Positions 55,431 through 64,000 of a stretch of 64,000 bases of DNA are shown here, piece after piece; the first letter of the stretch is position 1, and every line of letters begins with the position of its first letter. Source of the stretch: Flavobacterium tyrosinilyticum (GTDB lineage Bacteria; Bacteroidota; Bacteroidia; Flavobacteriales; Flavobacteriaceae); contig NZ_JAMOKG010000001.1 of the NCBI RefSeq assembly GCF_023656565.1, positions 936,456 to 1,000,455 of the forward strand, written 5' to 3'. The notes below the pieces were generated by a model, which was given only the letters and a program-made list of their open reading frames with translations, ran no database searches and was not told the DNA's origin. Made by a program: the position numbers and the translations under genes.

Positions 55431-55940
55431 ATGGAAGAAATTATCAATAAAGTTGCCAATAGTGCTTTAGAAGTTTTTGATTTGGAGGATTATTATCCAA
55501 AAGGAATGCGTGTGCAGATTGACATTTCGCAATGGCTTTTGGAAGGATTTTTATTGAAAGAAAAAGACTTTAGAGAACACCTTAAAAACCACGATTGGTC
55601 ACAATATCAAGATCAATATGTGGCTGTACATTGCAGTACAGATGCTATAATTCCTGCTTGGGCATTAATTTTAGTAAGTGTTCATTTAGCACCTTTCGCA
55701 AAAAAAGTCGTTAACGGAACAATTGAAGATCTTGACGCCAGTCTTTACGAAGAAATTCTAACTAAAATTGATTACTCTGCTTACAAAGGCAAACCTGTAA
55801 TTGTAAAAGGTTGCTCTAGAAAACCCGTTCCTATGAGGGCTTACATTTTGGCAACAACTTATCTGCAACCATTTGCCAGAAGCATTATGTACGGCGAAGC
55901 ATGCTCTGCAGTGCCTTTATACAAAGAATCTAAGAAATAA
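55431..55940 (+). CDS. DUF2480 family protein
   Basis: 169 residues from the ATG at 55431 (MEEIINKVANSALEVFDLED); an extension from 55392 would be read from the palindrome and is less likely. It is a soluble protein with conserved VDISQWL-like (QIDISQWLLEGFLLKEKDFR), VAVHCSTDAIIPAWA and VKGCSRKPVP blocks; the cysteines may bind metal. Function unknown, but its constant position in the suf loci of this phylum suggests a part in Fe-S metabolism. Confidence 0.88.
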   Translation: MEEIINKVANSALEVFDLEDYYPKGMRVQIDISQWLLEGFLLKEKDFREHLKNHDWSQYQDQYVAVHCSTDAIIPAWALILVSVHLAPFAKKVVNGTIEDLDASLYEEILTKIDYSAYKGKPVIVKGCSRKPVPMRAYILATTYLQPFARSIMYGEACSAVPLYKESKK

Positions 55941-55986
55941 CCTGCAATAACAGGATAACATCACTTAACTTTCCATTGGTTTTTAG

Positions 55987-55994
55987 TATATTTG
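55987..55994 (+). promoter_or_regulatory. -7 box for the DUF3078 gene
   Basis: TATATTTG, a full match, 24 bases before the ATG at 56019, so DUF3078 can be transcribed separately from the suf genes. Confidence 0.5.
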
Positions 55995-56018
55995 ATAATA
56001 CACTCTAAACTAAAAACC

Positions 56019-56969
56019 ATGAGAAAGATTCTATTATTGCTCTTCGTTTTAGCAAATCTTACTTTTGTTCAAGCCCAAAACACCGAAAAAGAACTAGCAC
56101 AAAACACCGAAAAAGCCGTAAAAAAAATCAATGATACAATTGAAAAAGAAGGCTGGAAAGCAAAAGGAACCGTATCTCTTTTATTAAATCAGTCCAGCTT
56201 CAATAACTGGATTGCGGGAGGTGAAGACAGCTTTTCTGGAACACTCGGAATCAATTACGACTTCAATTACAAAAAAGAAGATATAACCTGGGATAACAAA
56301 ATACTAGCGTCATACGGTCTTTTACAAACTAAAAATACTGATTTCGGAAAAAAAACAGATGACCGTTTAGAATTTAACTCCATTCTGGGTAAAAGAGCCT
56401 TTGGTGAATGGTATTACTCTTATTTCTTAAACTTCAGAACTCAATTTACTACAGGTTATATTTATGGGCAGGATGCCAACGGCAAAGAAATCAGAACTGA
56501 ACAGACGAAGTTTATGTCACCAGGATATCTTACCACTGGACCTGGTATTTATTGGTCTAAAGATGAAAATCTGAAAATTAACTTCGCACCACTGACTTCA
56601 AAATTCACTTTTGTAGACAACGCTTATACAAGCGGCATAGATAGATTTACTGGTCTGCCTTATGTAGATGGAGATTATTTTGGTGTTGATGAAGGCAAAA
56701 CCATGCGCTATGAACTGGGTTTTTATGCATCAGTTTATTACAAATTAGCCATTATGACGAATGTAACGGCAGAAAACGCACTTAATTTATATTCTAATTA
56801 TCTAGAAGATCCTCAAAATGTAGATATCAATTATTCTTTGAATATCATTATGAAAATTAACAAATTCTTATCTGCAAATTTTGCTTTTCAAGCGATATAT
56901 GATGACAATGCCTTCAGAGGACTTCAAACAAGACAAGTATTTGGTTTAGGCGTTAATTTTGGATTTTAA
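56019..56969 (+). CDS. DUF3078 outer-membrane protein
   Basis: 317 residues or nearly so from the ATG at 56019 (MRKILLLLFVLANLTFVQAQ, signal peptide). A predicted beta-barrel: alternating aromatic strands (LLLNQSSFNNWIAGGEDSFS, LGFYASVYYKLAIMT) and a C-terminal strand QVFGLGVNFGF ending in Phe, the outer-membrane signature. A Bacteroidetes family of unknown function. Follows the DUF2480 gene in many flavobacterial genomes, to my knowledge. Confidence 0.88.
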   Translation: MRKILLLLFVLANLTFVQAQNTEKELAQNTEKAVKKINDTIEKEGWKAKGTVSLLLNQSSFNNWIAGGEDSFSGTLGINYDFNYKKEDITWDNKILASYGLLQTKNTDFGKKTDDRLEFNSILGKRAFGEWYYSYFLNFRTQFTTGYIYGQDANGKEIRTEQTKFMSPGYLTTGPGIYWSKDENLKINFAPLTSKFTFVDNAYTSGIDRFTGLPYVDGDYFGVDEGKTMRYELGFYASVYYKLAIMTNVTAENALNLYSNYLEDPQNVDINYSLNIIMKINKFLSANFAFQAIYDDNAFRGLQTRQVFGLGVNFGF

Positions 56970-56996
56970 TCTAAAAATTGAAGCCGCTAATAATTT

Positions 56997-57132
56997 ACCG
57001 CAAAGAACGCTAAGATTTTCATAAGTTACATTTATATATAAATACAAAGTTCGCAAAGCTATATGTAGATTTAGCTTTGCGAACTTTGTATTTTCTAAAG
57101 ATACTTTAAATAATCTTAGCGCTTTGTGCGGT
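56997..57132. repeat. CGCAAAG-family palindromic element, copy 3
   Basis: The inner arms 57040-57061 and 57072-57093 are exact over 22 bases (core AAAGTTCGCAAAGCTA). The outer arms (ACCGCAAAG and CTTTGTGCGGT) enclose AT-rich sequence with AACGCTAAGAT/ATCTTAGCG. It fills the space between the convergent DUF3078 and hflX genes. Confidence 0.8.
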
Positions 57133-57139
57133 TGATTAA

Positions 57140-58378
57140 CTATTCCTCTTCTTCATCATCCTTTTCAACTGCATCCTTATAATCTGGATATAAGAAGTTG
57201 TTATAAGGAAAACGTGTTATATGAATCTGGCGAACAGCTTCATAAACTGTTTCTCTGAATTCTTCAAAATTTTCTTTGTTTCTTGCAGAAATAAATAACG
57301 CTTTATTCTGACCAACATTACTCATCCAAGTTTGTTTCCACTCGTCAAGTGTCCAGTGTTTTCTGGTTCTTTCCGTGATCAAATCATCTTCCTCGATAGT
57401 TAAATGTTTGTAAGCATCGATTTTATTAAAAACCATAATGGTTGGTTTATCGTTGCTTTTGATCTCTTGTAAAGTCTTATTTACAGACTCGATATGATCC
57501 TCAAAATCTGGATGCGAAATATCTACAACATGCAATAACAAATCTGCTTCCCGAACCTCATCTAGGGTACTTTTAAAAGAATCAACCAATTGTGTTGGTA
57601 ATTTTCTAATAAATCCAACTGTATCAGAAAGCAAAAAAGGAAGGTTTTTGATAACCACTTTTCTAACTGTTGTGTCTAAAGTTGCAAATAATTTATTCTC
57701 AACAAAAACATCACTTTTACCAATTGCATTCATCAAAGTCGATTTTCCAACATTGGTATATCCAACCAAGGCCACACGAACCATTGCTCCGCGATTGCTT
57801 CGCTGAATACTCATTTGCTTGTCAATCGTTTTGATTTTATCTTTCAGCAACGAAATTCTATCACGTACAATACGTCTGTCTGTTTCAATCTCCGTTTCTC
57901 CAGGTCCACGCATACCGATACCCCCTTTTTGACGCTCAAGGTGTGTCCATAAACCAGAAAGTCTTGGCAACAAATATTGGCATTGCGCCAATTCTACCTG
58001 CGTTCTTGCGTATGAAGTCTCTGCTCTCTGTGCAAAAATATCTAGAATCAAGTTCGTTCTGTCTAAGATTTTGCAGTCAATTATTCTTGAGATATTTTTT
58101 TGCTGAGATGGCGTTAATTCATCATCAAAAATTACAGTCGATATTTTGTTCTCTTTTACAAAAAGATTGATGTCGTCAATTTTCCCTGTTCCAACAAAAG
58201 TTTTCGGATTAGGGCGTTCCATTTTCTGCGAAAAGCGTTTAATAACCTCACCTCCAGCGGTAAAAGTTAAAAACTCCAATTCGTCTAAATATTCATTTAG
58301 TTTTTCTTCACTTTGATTCTGAGTAACAATACCAACGATAACTGTTCTCTCAAAATTTATAACTTCTTTTTCTAACAT
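57140..58378 (-). CDS. hflX: Ribosome-associated GTPase HflX
   Basis: 412 residues. HflX splits stalled or idle ribosomes. The N-terminal HflX domain (about 1-195; LTPSQQKNISRIIDCKILDR, ARTQVELAQCQYLLPRL, GMRGPGETEIETDRR) is followed by the G domain with Walker A GYTNVGKST (about 210), DTVGFI (G3) and NKIDAY (G4). The C-terminus is rich in acidic residues. Length is standard. A single gene on the minus strand. Confidence 0.96.
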   Translation of the reverse strand: MLEKEVINFERTVIVGIVTQNQSEEKLNEYLDELEFLTFTAGGEVIKRFSQKMERPNPKTFVGTGKIDDINLFVKENKISTVIFDDELTPSQQKNISRIIDCKILDRTNLILDIFAQRAETSYARTQVELAQCQYLLPRLSGLWTHLERQKGGIGMRGPGETEIETDRRIVRDRISLLKDKIKTIDKQMSIQRSNRGAMVRVALVGYTNVGKSTLMNAIGKSDVFVENKLFATLDTTVRKVVIKNLPFLLSDTVGFIRKLPTQLVDSFKSTLDEVREADLLLHVVDISHPDFEDHIESVNKTLQEIKSNDKPTIMVFNKIDAYKHLTIEEDDLITERTRKHWTLDEWKQTWMSNVGQNKALFISARNKENFEEFRETVYEAVRQIHITRFPYNNFLYPDYKDAVEKDDEEEE

Positions 58379-58468
58379 AGTCTTGAATAAGGTGCAAATT
58401 TAATCATTTGTCAGCTACAATCAATTATACAATTTTGTTTTTACGTTTATATTAAGACATTATAATTC

Positions 58469-58516
58469 AAAAAAAAAAAAATGGAACCCGTCAAGATAAA
58501 CTCAACTAAAGTTCCA
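58469..58516 (-). terminator. Possible terminator after the exported hypothetical gene
   Basis: GTTCCA (58511-58516) pairs with TGGAAC (58482-58487) around a 23-base loop, and on the minus strand 13 T follow (58481-58469). The stem is short, so this is tentative. Confidence 0.4.
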
Positions 58517-58548
58517 CTTTTCAAATGAATGGTCTAAGTTTAAAACCT

Positions 58549-59406
58549 TTATTCGTAAATAAACGTTTTTTCCGTTTTCACAATTCCGTTTTCTTCTATT
58601 TGAGAACAAGAAATTGGGTAATTTAATTTGTTGTATTTGTATTTTCTGCTCACCGCAACTAAAGCTGTAGATGATGGGCTGAAATTCATTTCGTTATTAT
58701 AAGAAATAGATTCAAACTCAAATTCCTCTTCATGATAAGAAACCATCGGAACAATTACTTTGTAATTATCTCCAAAAAGACTCTGAACGATTAACTGGTC
58801 AACCGATTTTTTATCATCATAAGTATATGATTTAGAGATCTTATCTCCTACCAATCCTTTATGTCTTGATACATTATCGTTTACATAAACATATTCTAAT
58901 TTTCCAATAATAGCTTTATTTCTATCTCGTGAAGTACGTCTTACAATAATTCCGTTTTCAACAAGATATTCAATATCATCTACTAAATTCTGATGGTTGG
59001 TACTCTTTTTTGTAGTCACTTTTACCCTTGCTCCTTCGTATACAAACGAAACCACTTTTGTAATATAATTAGGCCCTTCCTGATATTTTTTTACAAATTT
59101 GGTAATATTGTTATCAGCGTTGTAAGTATAGTTGATTACTTCTTTCCAATCGCTTCCAACTTTGTCTTTTACAGTCATATCCAGCAAGCCGTTTTTGTTG
59201 TAATAGAAATGCTGTACAACATCTGAAGTGGTTATGGTTTGAAGTTTACCTTCTTTAAAAACTATTGTTTTGTTAACAATTTCGCCGTCTTTAGAGTTTT
59301 GGTAATTTGTTCTTACAATGTTAATCTGCTTTAGTTTAACGTCGTCTTGACTGTGCATCAAGAAAGGAAACACCATCATTAAGATGGCAATAAAGTAGGT
59401 TTTCAT
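58549..59406 (-). CDS. Exported protein with YD-like repeats
   Basis: 285 residues from the ATG at 59406 (KTYFIAILMMVFPFLMHSQ signal peptide). The mature part is beta-rich, with repeated strands of the pattern HFYYNKNGLLDMTV, INYTYNADNNITKF and KLEYVYVNDNV, similar to YD/RHS-like repeats. It may be a periplasmic or surface protein. I do not recognise a specific family. It sits downstream of the DUF5689/TonB receptor pair on the same strand. Confidence 0.7.
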   Translation of the reverse strand: MKTYFIAILMMVFPFLMHSQDDVKLKQINIVRTNYQNSKDGEIVNKTIVFKEGKLQTITTSDVVQHFYYNKNGLLDMTVKDKVGSDWKEVINYTYNADNNITKFVKKYQEGPNYITKVVSFVYEGARVKVTTKKSTNHQNLVDDIEYLVENGIIVRRTSRDRNKAIIGKLEYVYVNDNVSRHKGLVGDKISKSYTYDDKKSVDQLIVQSLFGDNYKVIVPMVSYHEEEFEFESISYNNEMNFSPSSTALVAVSRKYKYNKLNYPISCSQIEENGIVKTEKTFIYE

Positions 59407-59542
59407 GTGGTATTTGTATTGATTTGGGATGACCAAAGTACAAAATTCAATTAGATTTTAACGTTTTGAAATACAAAAACTACAAACTTTTCAATAATAC
59501 TTTAAAAATCAGCAGATTATTTTCATTATTCTAAATTAGTTC

Positions 59543-60880
59543 TTACTTCTCTCCAAATATCTTTATGTCGTCTACCATAAAAGCGCCATTCAATGTTTTG
59601 TCTTTTCCAGAACCAATATATTTAAATGCAATATGTATGTTTCCAGAATAAGCAGAAAGATCGATTCCGCCAGAACTTATAAATTCTCGAGCAGGCGTTG
59701 AAAGCGTTGGCACCTTTGCTTCCAATTTTGTCCATTTTGCTTTGGTCACACTTGCACCGTCAAAATTGGTTGAAACATAAACTTCTAAAGTATTTAGAGG
59801 CGAATCTACTTTCAAATCATGCTGTGCACTTCTAAACGAAAGAACAGCATTTTTATACCCCGTAAGATTTATTTTTGGCGAAACTAACCAAGCTATATTC
59901 TCAGCTGCAGTTGTACTTGTGGTATTAAATTCTGCATAACCATTTCCAGAATACACCATACTTTTCCACAATTTTGCCGCTTTTTCAACAATATTACTCC
60001 AACCTGGAAGCGTAAAATTGACATTGTTTTTAACCGATTGGAAATCTTCTGAAAAAAACGGAGTATTTCTTTTTCCATTCATCACAATATCACTTTCATA
60101 TCGGACCATAAATTGATAATCAGTTCCAAATTTTGTTAGAATACCTCTCACTTTTCCACTTCCCTCTGGCACAAAATGATCTGCAAATTTTGCATAAGCG
60201 CTTGTTCTAAAAATAATCTGATTTCCTGTTTTATCTCTCAAATACCAATTGGTAGAACCTCCAACGTTATTGGATTCTTCAAAATAATGGCGTCCTAATG
60301 CCGCTTCTGTAAATTCAACATCGTTTAATTCAATCAAAGTATTTAGTTTAGAATCTGAAAACGCTTCTTCCACAGAAAGTGATTTTACCAATTGATTCTC
60401 GTCTATAGTTGTACAGGAAGCATTCAGCACATTTCTATATTCGTTTTGAGAGATCCTTCCAATTGTCGGGTCTCCAGCATTGCTCACATACAAACTTCCG
60501 ATTCTTAAACCACCATAATACAAATCTGTAAATTGATTTTTAAGTTTTACAAACACTTTATTTCCCACTCGATAATCAATATAAGTATTTGTGGCATCAA
60601 CTGGAGCACTAAAACCAATAGCAGGTATATTTTCAGTTTCTTTTGTCTGTAATGAAATCGTTTTGAAAAAATTACCTCCTTCATCACTCGATATAACATA
60701 AGCTTCTATGATATCATCATATAAATATTGTTTAGCAGTCGTTCCCGAAAGCTCGTAGACTTTTGCTACCGATTTGTTTACAGTAAAATTGGGTTGATTA
60801 CATTTTAATTCTGGTGTTTCAACTTCATTACTGCAACCATACAGTAACGATATAACAAAAAATAAAATTAGTTTTTTCAT
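59543..60880 (-). CDS. DUF5689 lipoprotein partner of the TonB receptor
   Basis: 445 residues. Lipoprotein signal (LILFFVISLLYGC, Cys about 16). DUF5689 domain (about 35-260; YLYDDIIEAYVISSDEGGNF), then a choice-of-anchor J-like beta domain (about 275-445; FFSEDFQSV, WKSMVYSGNGYAEF). Such lipoproteins commonly follow TonB-dependent receptors and are thought to hold or bind the substrate at the surface. It lies 17 bases after the receptor gene, so it is co-transcribed. Confidence 0.85.
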   Translation of the reverse strand: MKKLILFFVISLLYGCSNEVETPELKCNQPNFTVNKSVAKVYELSGTTAKQYLYDDIIEAYVISSDEGGNFFKTISLQTKETENIPAIGFSAPVDATNTYIDYRVGNKVFVKLKNQFTDLYYGGLRIGSLYVSNAGDPTIGRISQNEYRNVLNASCTTIDENQLVKSLSVEEAFSDSKLNTLIELNDVEFTEAALGRHYFEESNNVGGSTNWYLRDKTGNQIIFRTSAYAKFADHFVPEGSGKVRGILTKFGTDYQFMVRYESDIVMNGKRNTPFFSEDFQSVKNNVNFTLPGWSNIVEKAAKLWKSMVYSGNGYAEFNTTSTTAAENIAWLVSPKINLTGYKNAVLSFRSAQHDLKVDSPLNTLEVYVSTNFDGASVTKAKWTKLEAKVPTLSTPAREFISSGGIDLSAYSGNIHIAFKYIGSGKDKTLNGAFMVDDIKIFGEK

Positions 60881-60897
60881 GAGAAGTAGGTTTTCGT

Positions 60898-63717
60898 TTA
60901 TAAACCGATTGTAAGATTTAGAAAATAAGTTCGGCCATAGCCATAATAATATCTTGGTCCAAAAGATGGCGTTCCACTAGATGCGTCCTGATTTAGTGCT
61001 CTAAAATTGGCATTTCTTGCCTGTTCAAAACCACCAGTTTTATACATTAAATCGAAAACATTATTTATACTGGCAAAAAGTCCCACGTATTTTTTATGAA
61101 TACGCCAAGATTTGCCTCCGCTAAAATTCAGTAACGTGGCAGGATTAAACTTTTCTTGTTTTAACAATTCATTTCCTCTTTCGGAAGTTGCTTCAGGAAA
61201 AGGAAAACCATTGGCTGGATTTATATAAAATTGAGAAGTACGAGAAATTGGTGAAACATCAATATAGTTTTCTGCCAAATAATTGATGTTGCCTCCAATC
61301 CACCAGAACTTTGGATCACGATATTCTAATCCAAAAGAATAGGCCTGTTGTGGAGTTCCTGGCTGCTTATAGTTCTTTAAATAAGCGCTTCCAAAATCAA
61401 AAGTTGTTTGCGCTCCTTCTTTCGCTCTATTGGCATCGTTTACAATGATTACGTTCGGATTGCTATTGTAGATGTAATTCCCGAATGCTGCAGATAAAGT
61501 TGTTTTTACTGTTGGCCAAATCTGATATTCAAAACTTAATTCTGCTCCAGTATTTTTCTTATCCAAATTGGTCAAAGTCTGACTTACAAATGCATTGGTT
61601 GAATCATAACCCGAACCGTTGTCAAAAATTCCTTCTGCATAGAAGTAAGAAGTTTTCGAAGTGTTTTTAATCAAAGAATAATATGCTGTTAAACGTAATT
61701 TGAGTTTTGCGGAACGATAAACATAATTAGCCTCGGCACTACTTATATTTTCACTTTCGATTCCGTCAACGACATTATTATTTAAGCGTGAATTTGAAAA
61801 CGTATTACGAAGCGAAGGCGCTCTGGTAAAATGTGCAGCATTAAAAAACAACAATTGTTTTCCTGAAATTTTATAGGTAAAACCTCCTTTGAAACCGAAA
61901 TTCTCAAAATTTACTTTCTCACTTTTACCTAGCGAATTTGTTGGATACAATCCGTTTTGATACAATCCTTCTCTTTGGTAATCTGACATGGAATAGGATT
62001 GCGCCAAAAAGAATTCTGTTTTATTATAGCTAAATTTAAACTGCGCAAAAACATCTAAAGTATTGGCCAGTAAATTATAATTGTATCCATAAATATCTCC
62101 TTTTACGACTTGGCGATCTGGATGCTGCAAATCGGACTGAGAAAGGCTTCCTTTATAAAACGGATCAATATCTTCAAAATAGGCTCCGCCCAGAAGATCT
62201 AATAGATACTGAAAATTATGCGATTTTAATTGCTTAAAAGTAAATCCACCATCAAAAGAAATATTTGGAGTTATCTGTGTATTTAGATTTGAATTTATTG
62301 CCAAAGTCCGATCATCTGTTCGGTCTTCATAAAGCACATAATGACTTTGAGCAGGCAAATAACCATTTTGCCCTATTTTTTGATTGGCAAAATACATCTC
62401 ATCCCAATTTATATGCGGACGTTCCAGAAATACCACTTTGTTTTTTTCTGCATTTTCATAATCTGGAGTAAACGCGCCCGAAAATTCGCCTTGATCTTTC
62501 GCGTAAAGCGAACTAAAATAACTTGGCATTTTTTTATAATAAACAGGATCTGGACTATCAGCATTCTGATAATCAATATTGCTGTTTCCAACTTTTCCAA
62601 ATTGATACATAATTGCAGAATTCAGATTGGTTTTATCATCTATTTTAAAATAATGATTCAGCATAAAGAGCGGCTCTTTTACATTTTTCACTCTTGCATT
62701 TCTCTTTTCACCATTCTGAAATCCCCAATACGAATTGTATTTTGCGCCCATTAAATCAGTAACCTCAGCCGTATTAGCAGAATTCTTTCCTCGAGAATTT
62801 GGCGTGTAAAATCCTGTAAAATTGAGAGAATGTCTGTTGTTTAATTTCTTTTCGACACTAAGAAAAAAAGAATCAGCATCGAAATTGGTTCCTTCAAAAT
62901 ACCCTTCATCTGTCCACCGTTTTCCTGCTGAAACGACATATGCCCAACCAGAGGCATTCATTCCTGAAGCATATGTTCCGATTGCTCGCCATAAATAAGT
63001 AGTATTGCTTCCCGAAAACGTGAGTGATGTTCCTTTTCTATATAAAGAAGCACGAGTAAAAATCTGTTGTGTTCCTAAAATGCCTCCAAAAGTATAATTG
63101 GAAGCGGCTGTTCCTACTGAGAATTCCTGATTTCGAAGCACATTGTTTAGGCCACCCCAATTTCCCCATTGTGGTCTGCCATCATAGATTTTATTCATTG
63201 GCATTCCGTTAAGCATCGTGACTGCATTTTCGCTGTCTAAACCACGCATACGAAATCTAGCCTGTCCCCAATTGAATGCCGATGCCTGCATAAAAGCATC
63301 TCTTGAGGATTGTAAAAGTCCAGATGTCATTTCTGATGAACTGTTGTCATCTGAAAAATCATTATCTGAGAGCGTAATCAATGCAGCTGGAACCTCGTCT
63401 GAATACGTATCTTCTAATTGTAAAATACCGAGATTAATATCCTGTCCAGAATTAGACTTTACTTTTAAAAGAAAATCTTTGTATCCTTGACTTCTTAGTA
63501 AAAGTAGCTGTTCTTTTTTAGGAAATATATGAAGTTCAAATTTCCCTGTTTTTGATGTAAGCTGCATCACGGCTGTGTTCTGGATCGTTACCACTACACT
63601 TTCCAACGGATTCTGCGTTCGGGCATCAATAACAATTCCTGTTACCGTAATTTCTTTCTGCGAAAAAGCAAAATTAAAGAACCAAAAAATAAAGAAGACT
63701 GCGTAATTTTTTACCAT
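60898..63717 (-). CDS. TonB-dependent receptor with carboxypeptidase-like N-terminal domain
   Basis: 939 residues with a signal peptide (KNYAVFFIFWFFNFAFSQ). A carboxypeptidase D regulatory-like domain (about 20-100; ITVTGIVIDARTQNPLESVV) is followed by the plug domain (about 125-235; RFRMRGLDSENAVTMLNGMP) and a beta-barrel to the C-terminus. It imports a large substrate across the outer membrane with TonB energy. The partner lipoprotein gene follows. The substrate is not evident. Such receptor plus DUF5689 pairs are not the usual SusC/SusD type. Confidence 0.92.
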   Translation of the reverse strand: MVKNYAVFFIFWFFNFAFSQKEITVTGIVIDARTQNPLESVVVTIQNTAVMQLTSKTGKFELHIFPKKEQLLLLRSQGYKDFLLKVKSNSGQDINLGILQLEDTYSDEVPAALITLSDNDFSDDNSSSEMTSGLLQSSRDAFMQASAFNWGQARFRMRGLDSENAVTMLNGMPMNKIYDGRPQWGNWGGLNNVLRNQEFSVGTAASNYTFGGILGTQQIFTRASLYRKGTSLTFSGSNTTYLWRAIGTYASGMNASGWAYVVSAGKRWTDEGYFEGTNFDADSFFLSVEKKLNNRHSLNFTGFYTPNSRGKNSANTAEVTDLMGAKYNSYWGFQNGEKRNARVKNVKEPLFMLNHYFKIDDKTNLNSAIMYQFGKVGNSNIDYQNADSPDPVYYKKMPSYFSSLYAKDQGEFSGAFTPDYENAEKNKVVFLERPHINWDEMYFANQKIGQNGYLPAQSHYVLYEDRTDDRTLAINSNLNTQITPNISFDGGFTFKQLKSHNFQYLLDLLGGAYFEDIDPFYKGSLSQSDLQHPDRQVVKGDIYGYNYNLLANTLDVFAQFKFSYNKTEFFLAQSYSMSDYQREGLYQNGLYPTNSLGKSEKVNFENFGFKGGFTYKISGKQLLFFNAAHFTRAPSLRNTFSNSRLNNNVVDGIESENISSAEANYVYRSAKLKLRLTAYYSLIKNTSKTSYFYAEGIFDNGSGYDSTNAFVSQTLTNLDKKNTGAELSFEYQIWPTVKTTLSAAFGNYIYNSNPNVIIVNDANRAKEGAQTTFDFGSAYLKNYKQPGTPQQAYSFGLEYRDPKFWWIGGNINYLAENYIDVSPISRTSQFYINPANGFPFPEATSERGNELLKQEKFNPATLLNFSGGKSWRIHKKYVGLFASINNVFDLMYKTGGFEQARNANFRALNQDASSGTPSFGPRYYYGYGRTYFLNLTIGL

Positions 63718-63800
63718 TAAAACCTATTATTAACTTTGAAAATACTCTAGGATTGTAATCCTTAATTCAAAAGATAAAATTGGTTTTTGGAAAAAAAGAA

Positions 63801-63833
63801 AATTTCAAACTTCTGTGCTTGAAGTTTGAAATT
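63801..63833 (-). terminator. Terminator of the upstream minus-strand gene
   Basis: Exact 13-base arms (AATTTCAAACTTC and complement) with a seven-base loop. On the minus strand TTTTCTTTTTTT follows, the mark of an intrinsic terminator. Confidence 0.75.
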
Positions 63834-63933
63834 CAAAAATAAACAAATTTTTTAATTATAAGTAAATTCTCTCAAATTTATTTTAATGTAATGAAAGAAT
63901 AGTTAATAAAAGACAATTTTAAAAGGCAAACTA

Positions 63934-64000
63934 TTACGCTTCTGTTCTAATTTTAGAAACCATAAAAGCAATTAGAACTCCAAAAATTCCGATAAAGGCA
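63934..64000 (-). CDS. C-terminal end of a membrane protein gene (partial)
   Basis: The minus strand reads an open frame entering at the window edge, encoding AFIGIFGVLIAFMVSKIRTE and ending in Ala, then TAA (63936-63934). A hydrophobic helix and a short basic tail suggest the last helix of a transporter or other membrane protein. Too little is visible for a family. The terminator at 63801-63833 fits it. Confidence 0.45.
   Translation of the reverse strand, partial: AFIGIFGVLIAFMVSKIRTEA

Overview
The window is chromosomal DNA of a Bacteroidetes bacterium, most likely a Flavobacterium. It is AT-rich. Many promoters show the Bacteroidetes -7 box TAnnTTTG, several proteins carry C-terminal type IX secretion (T9SS) sorting domains, and there are TonB-dependent receptor/DUF5689, DUF5683, DUF2480 and DUF3078 families, a SusB-like GH97 enzyme and a flavobacterial-type suf cluster. 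No rRNA, tRNA, CRISPR array, complete insertion sequence or prophage was recognised.

Layout. 1-3708: end of the NADH dehydrogenase operon (nuoL end, nuoM, nuoN). 3872-4639: Bax-inhibitor-1-like membrane protein. 5125-7974: secreted PL1 pectate lyase with duplicated Ig-like modules and a T9SS tail, behind a promoter with LacI-like palindromes. 8026-10867 (-): compact membrane operon (LRR protein, GIDE-like protein, LemA, small membrane protein). 10996-18993: ALDH7-type aldehyde dehydrogenase, class II cyclic-nucleotide phosphodiesterase, a tail-to-tail toxin/antitoxin-like pair, 3-hydroxyanthranilate dioxygenase, a nuclease-fold protein, a serine hydrolase broken by one stop codon, an LD-carboxypeptidase and YraN. 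19119-22860: an ACT-like protein behind a 17-A tract, a very strong hairpin, a sigma-factor relic and GH97. 22861-36649: DUF5683, a 49-aa ORF overlapping DUF6169, mfd, a lipoprotein, an SDR threonine-dehydrogenase-like protein, DUF418, an SDR/Crp pair, an M1 aminopeptidase and an S8 protease. 36928-43868: a 2,078-aa leucine-rich-repeat T9SS protein made of seven similar modules, followed by a fibronectin-type lipoprotein.

46124-56969 is the Fe-S assembly region: HesB/IscA-type carrier, sufB, sufC, sufD, sufS, sufE, SufT-like DUF59, DUF2480 and DUF3078. It is interrupted by a GTG-started YoeB toxin/antitoxin pair plus a flavodoxin-fold reductase between sufB and sufC, and by an opposite-strand serine hydrolase between sufD and sufS. 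Its spacers are filled with unrelated-looking imperfect palindromes, and two perfect 8-bp inverted repeats flank its promoter. 57140-64000 (-): hflX, an exported protein, a DUF5689 lipoprotein, a TonB-dependent receptor and the tail of one more membrane gene.

The most notable signals are the toxin/antitoxin module embedded in the suf operon, the convergent toxin/antitoxin-like pair, the suf promoter palindromes, the families of hairpin elements that reach into gene ends, the seven-module LRR giant, and two decayed genes (sigma factor, serine hydrolase).
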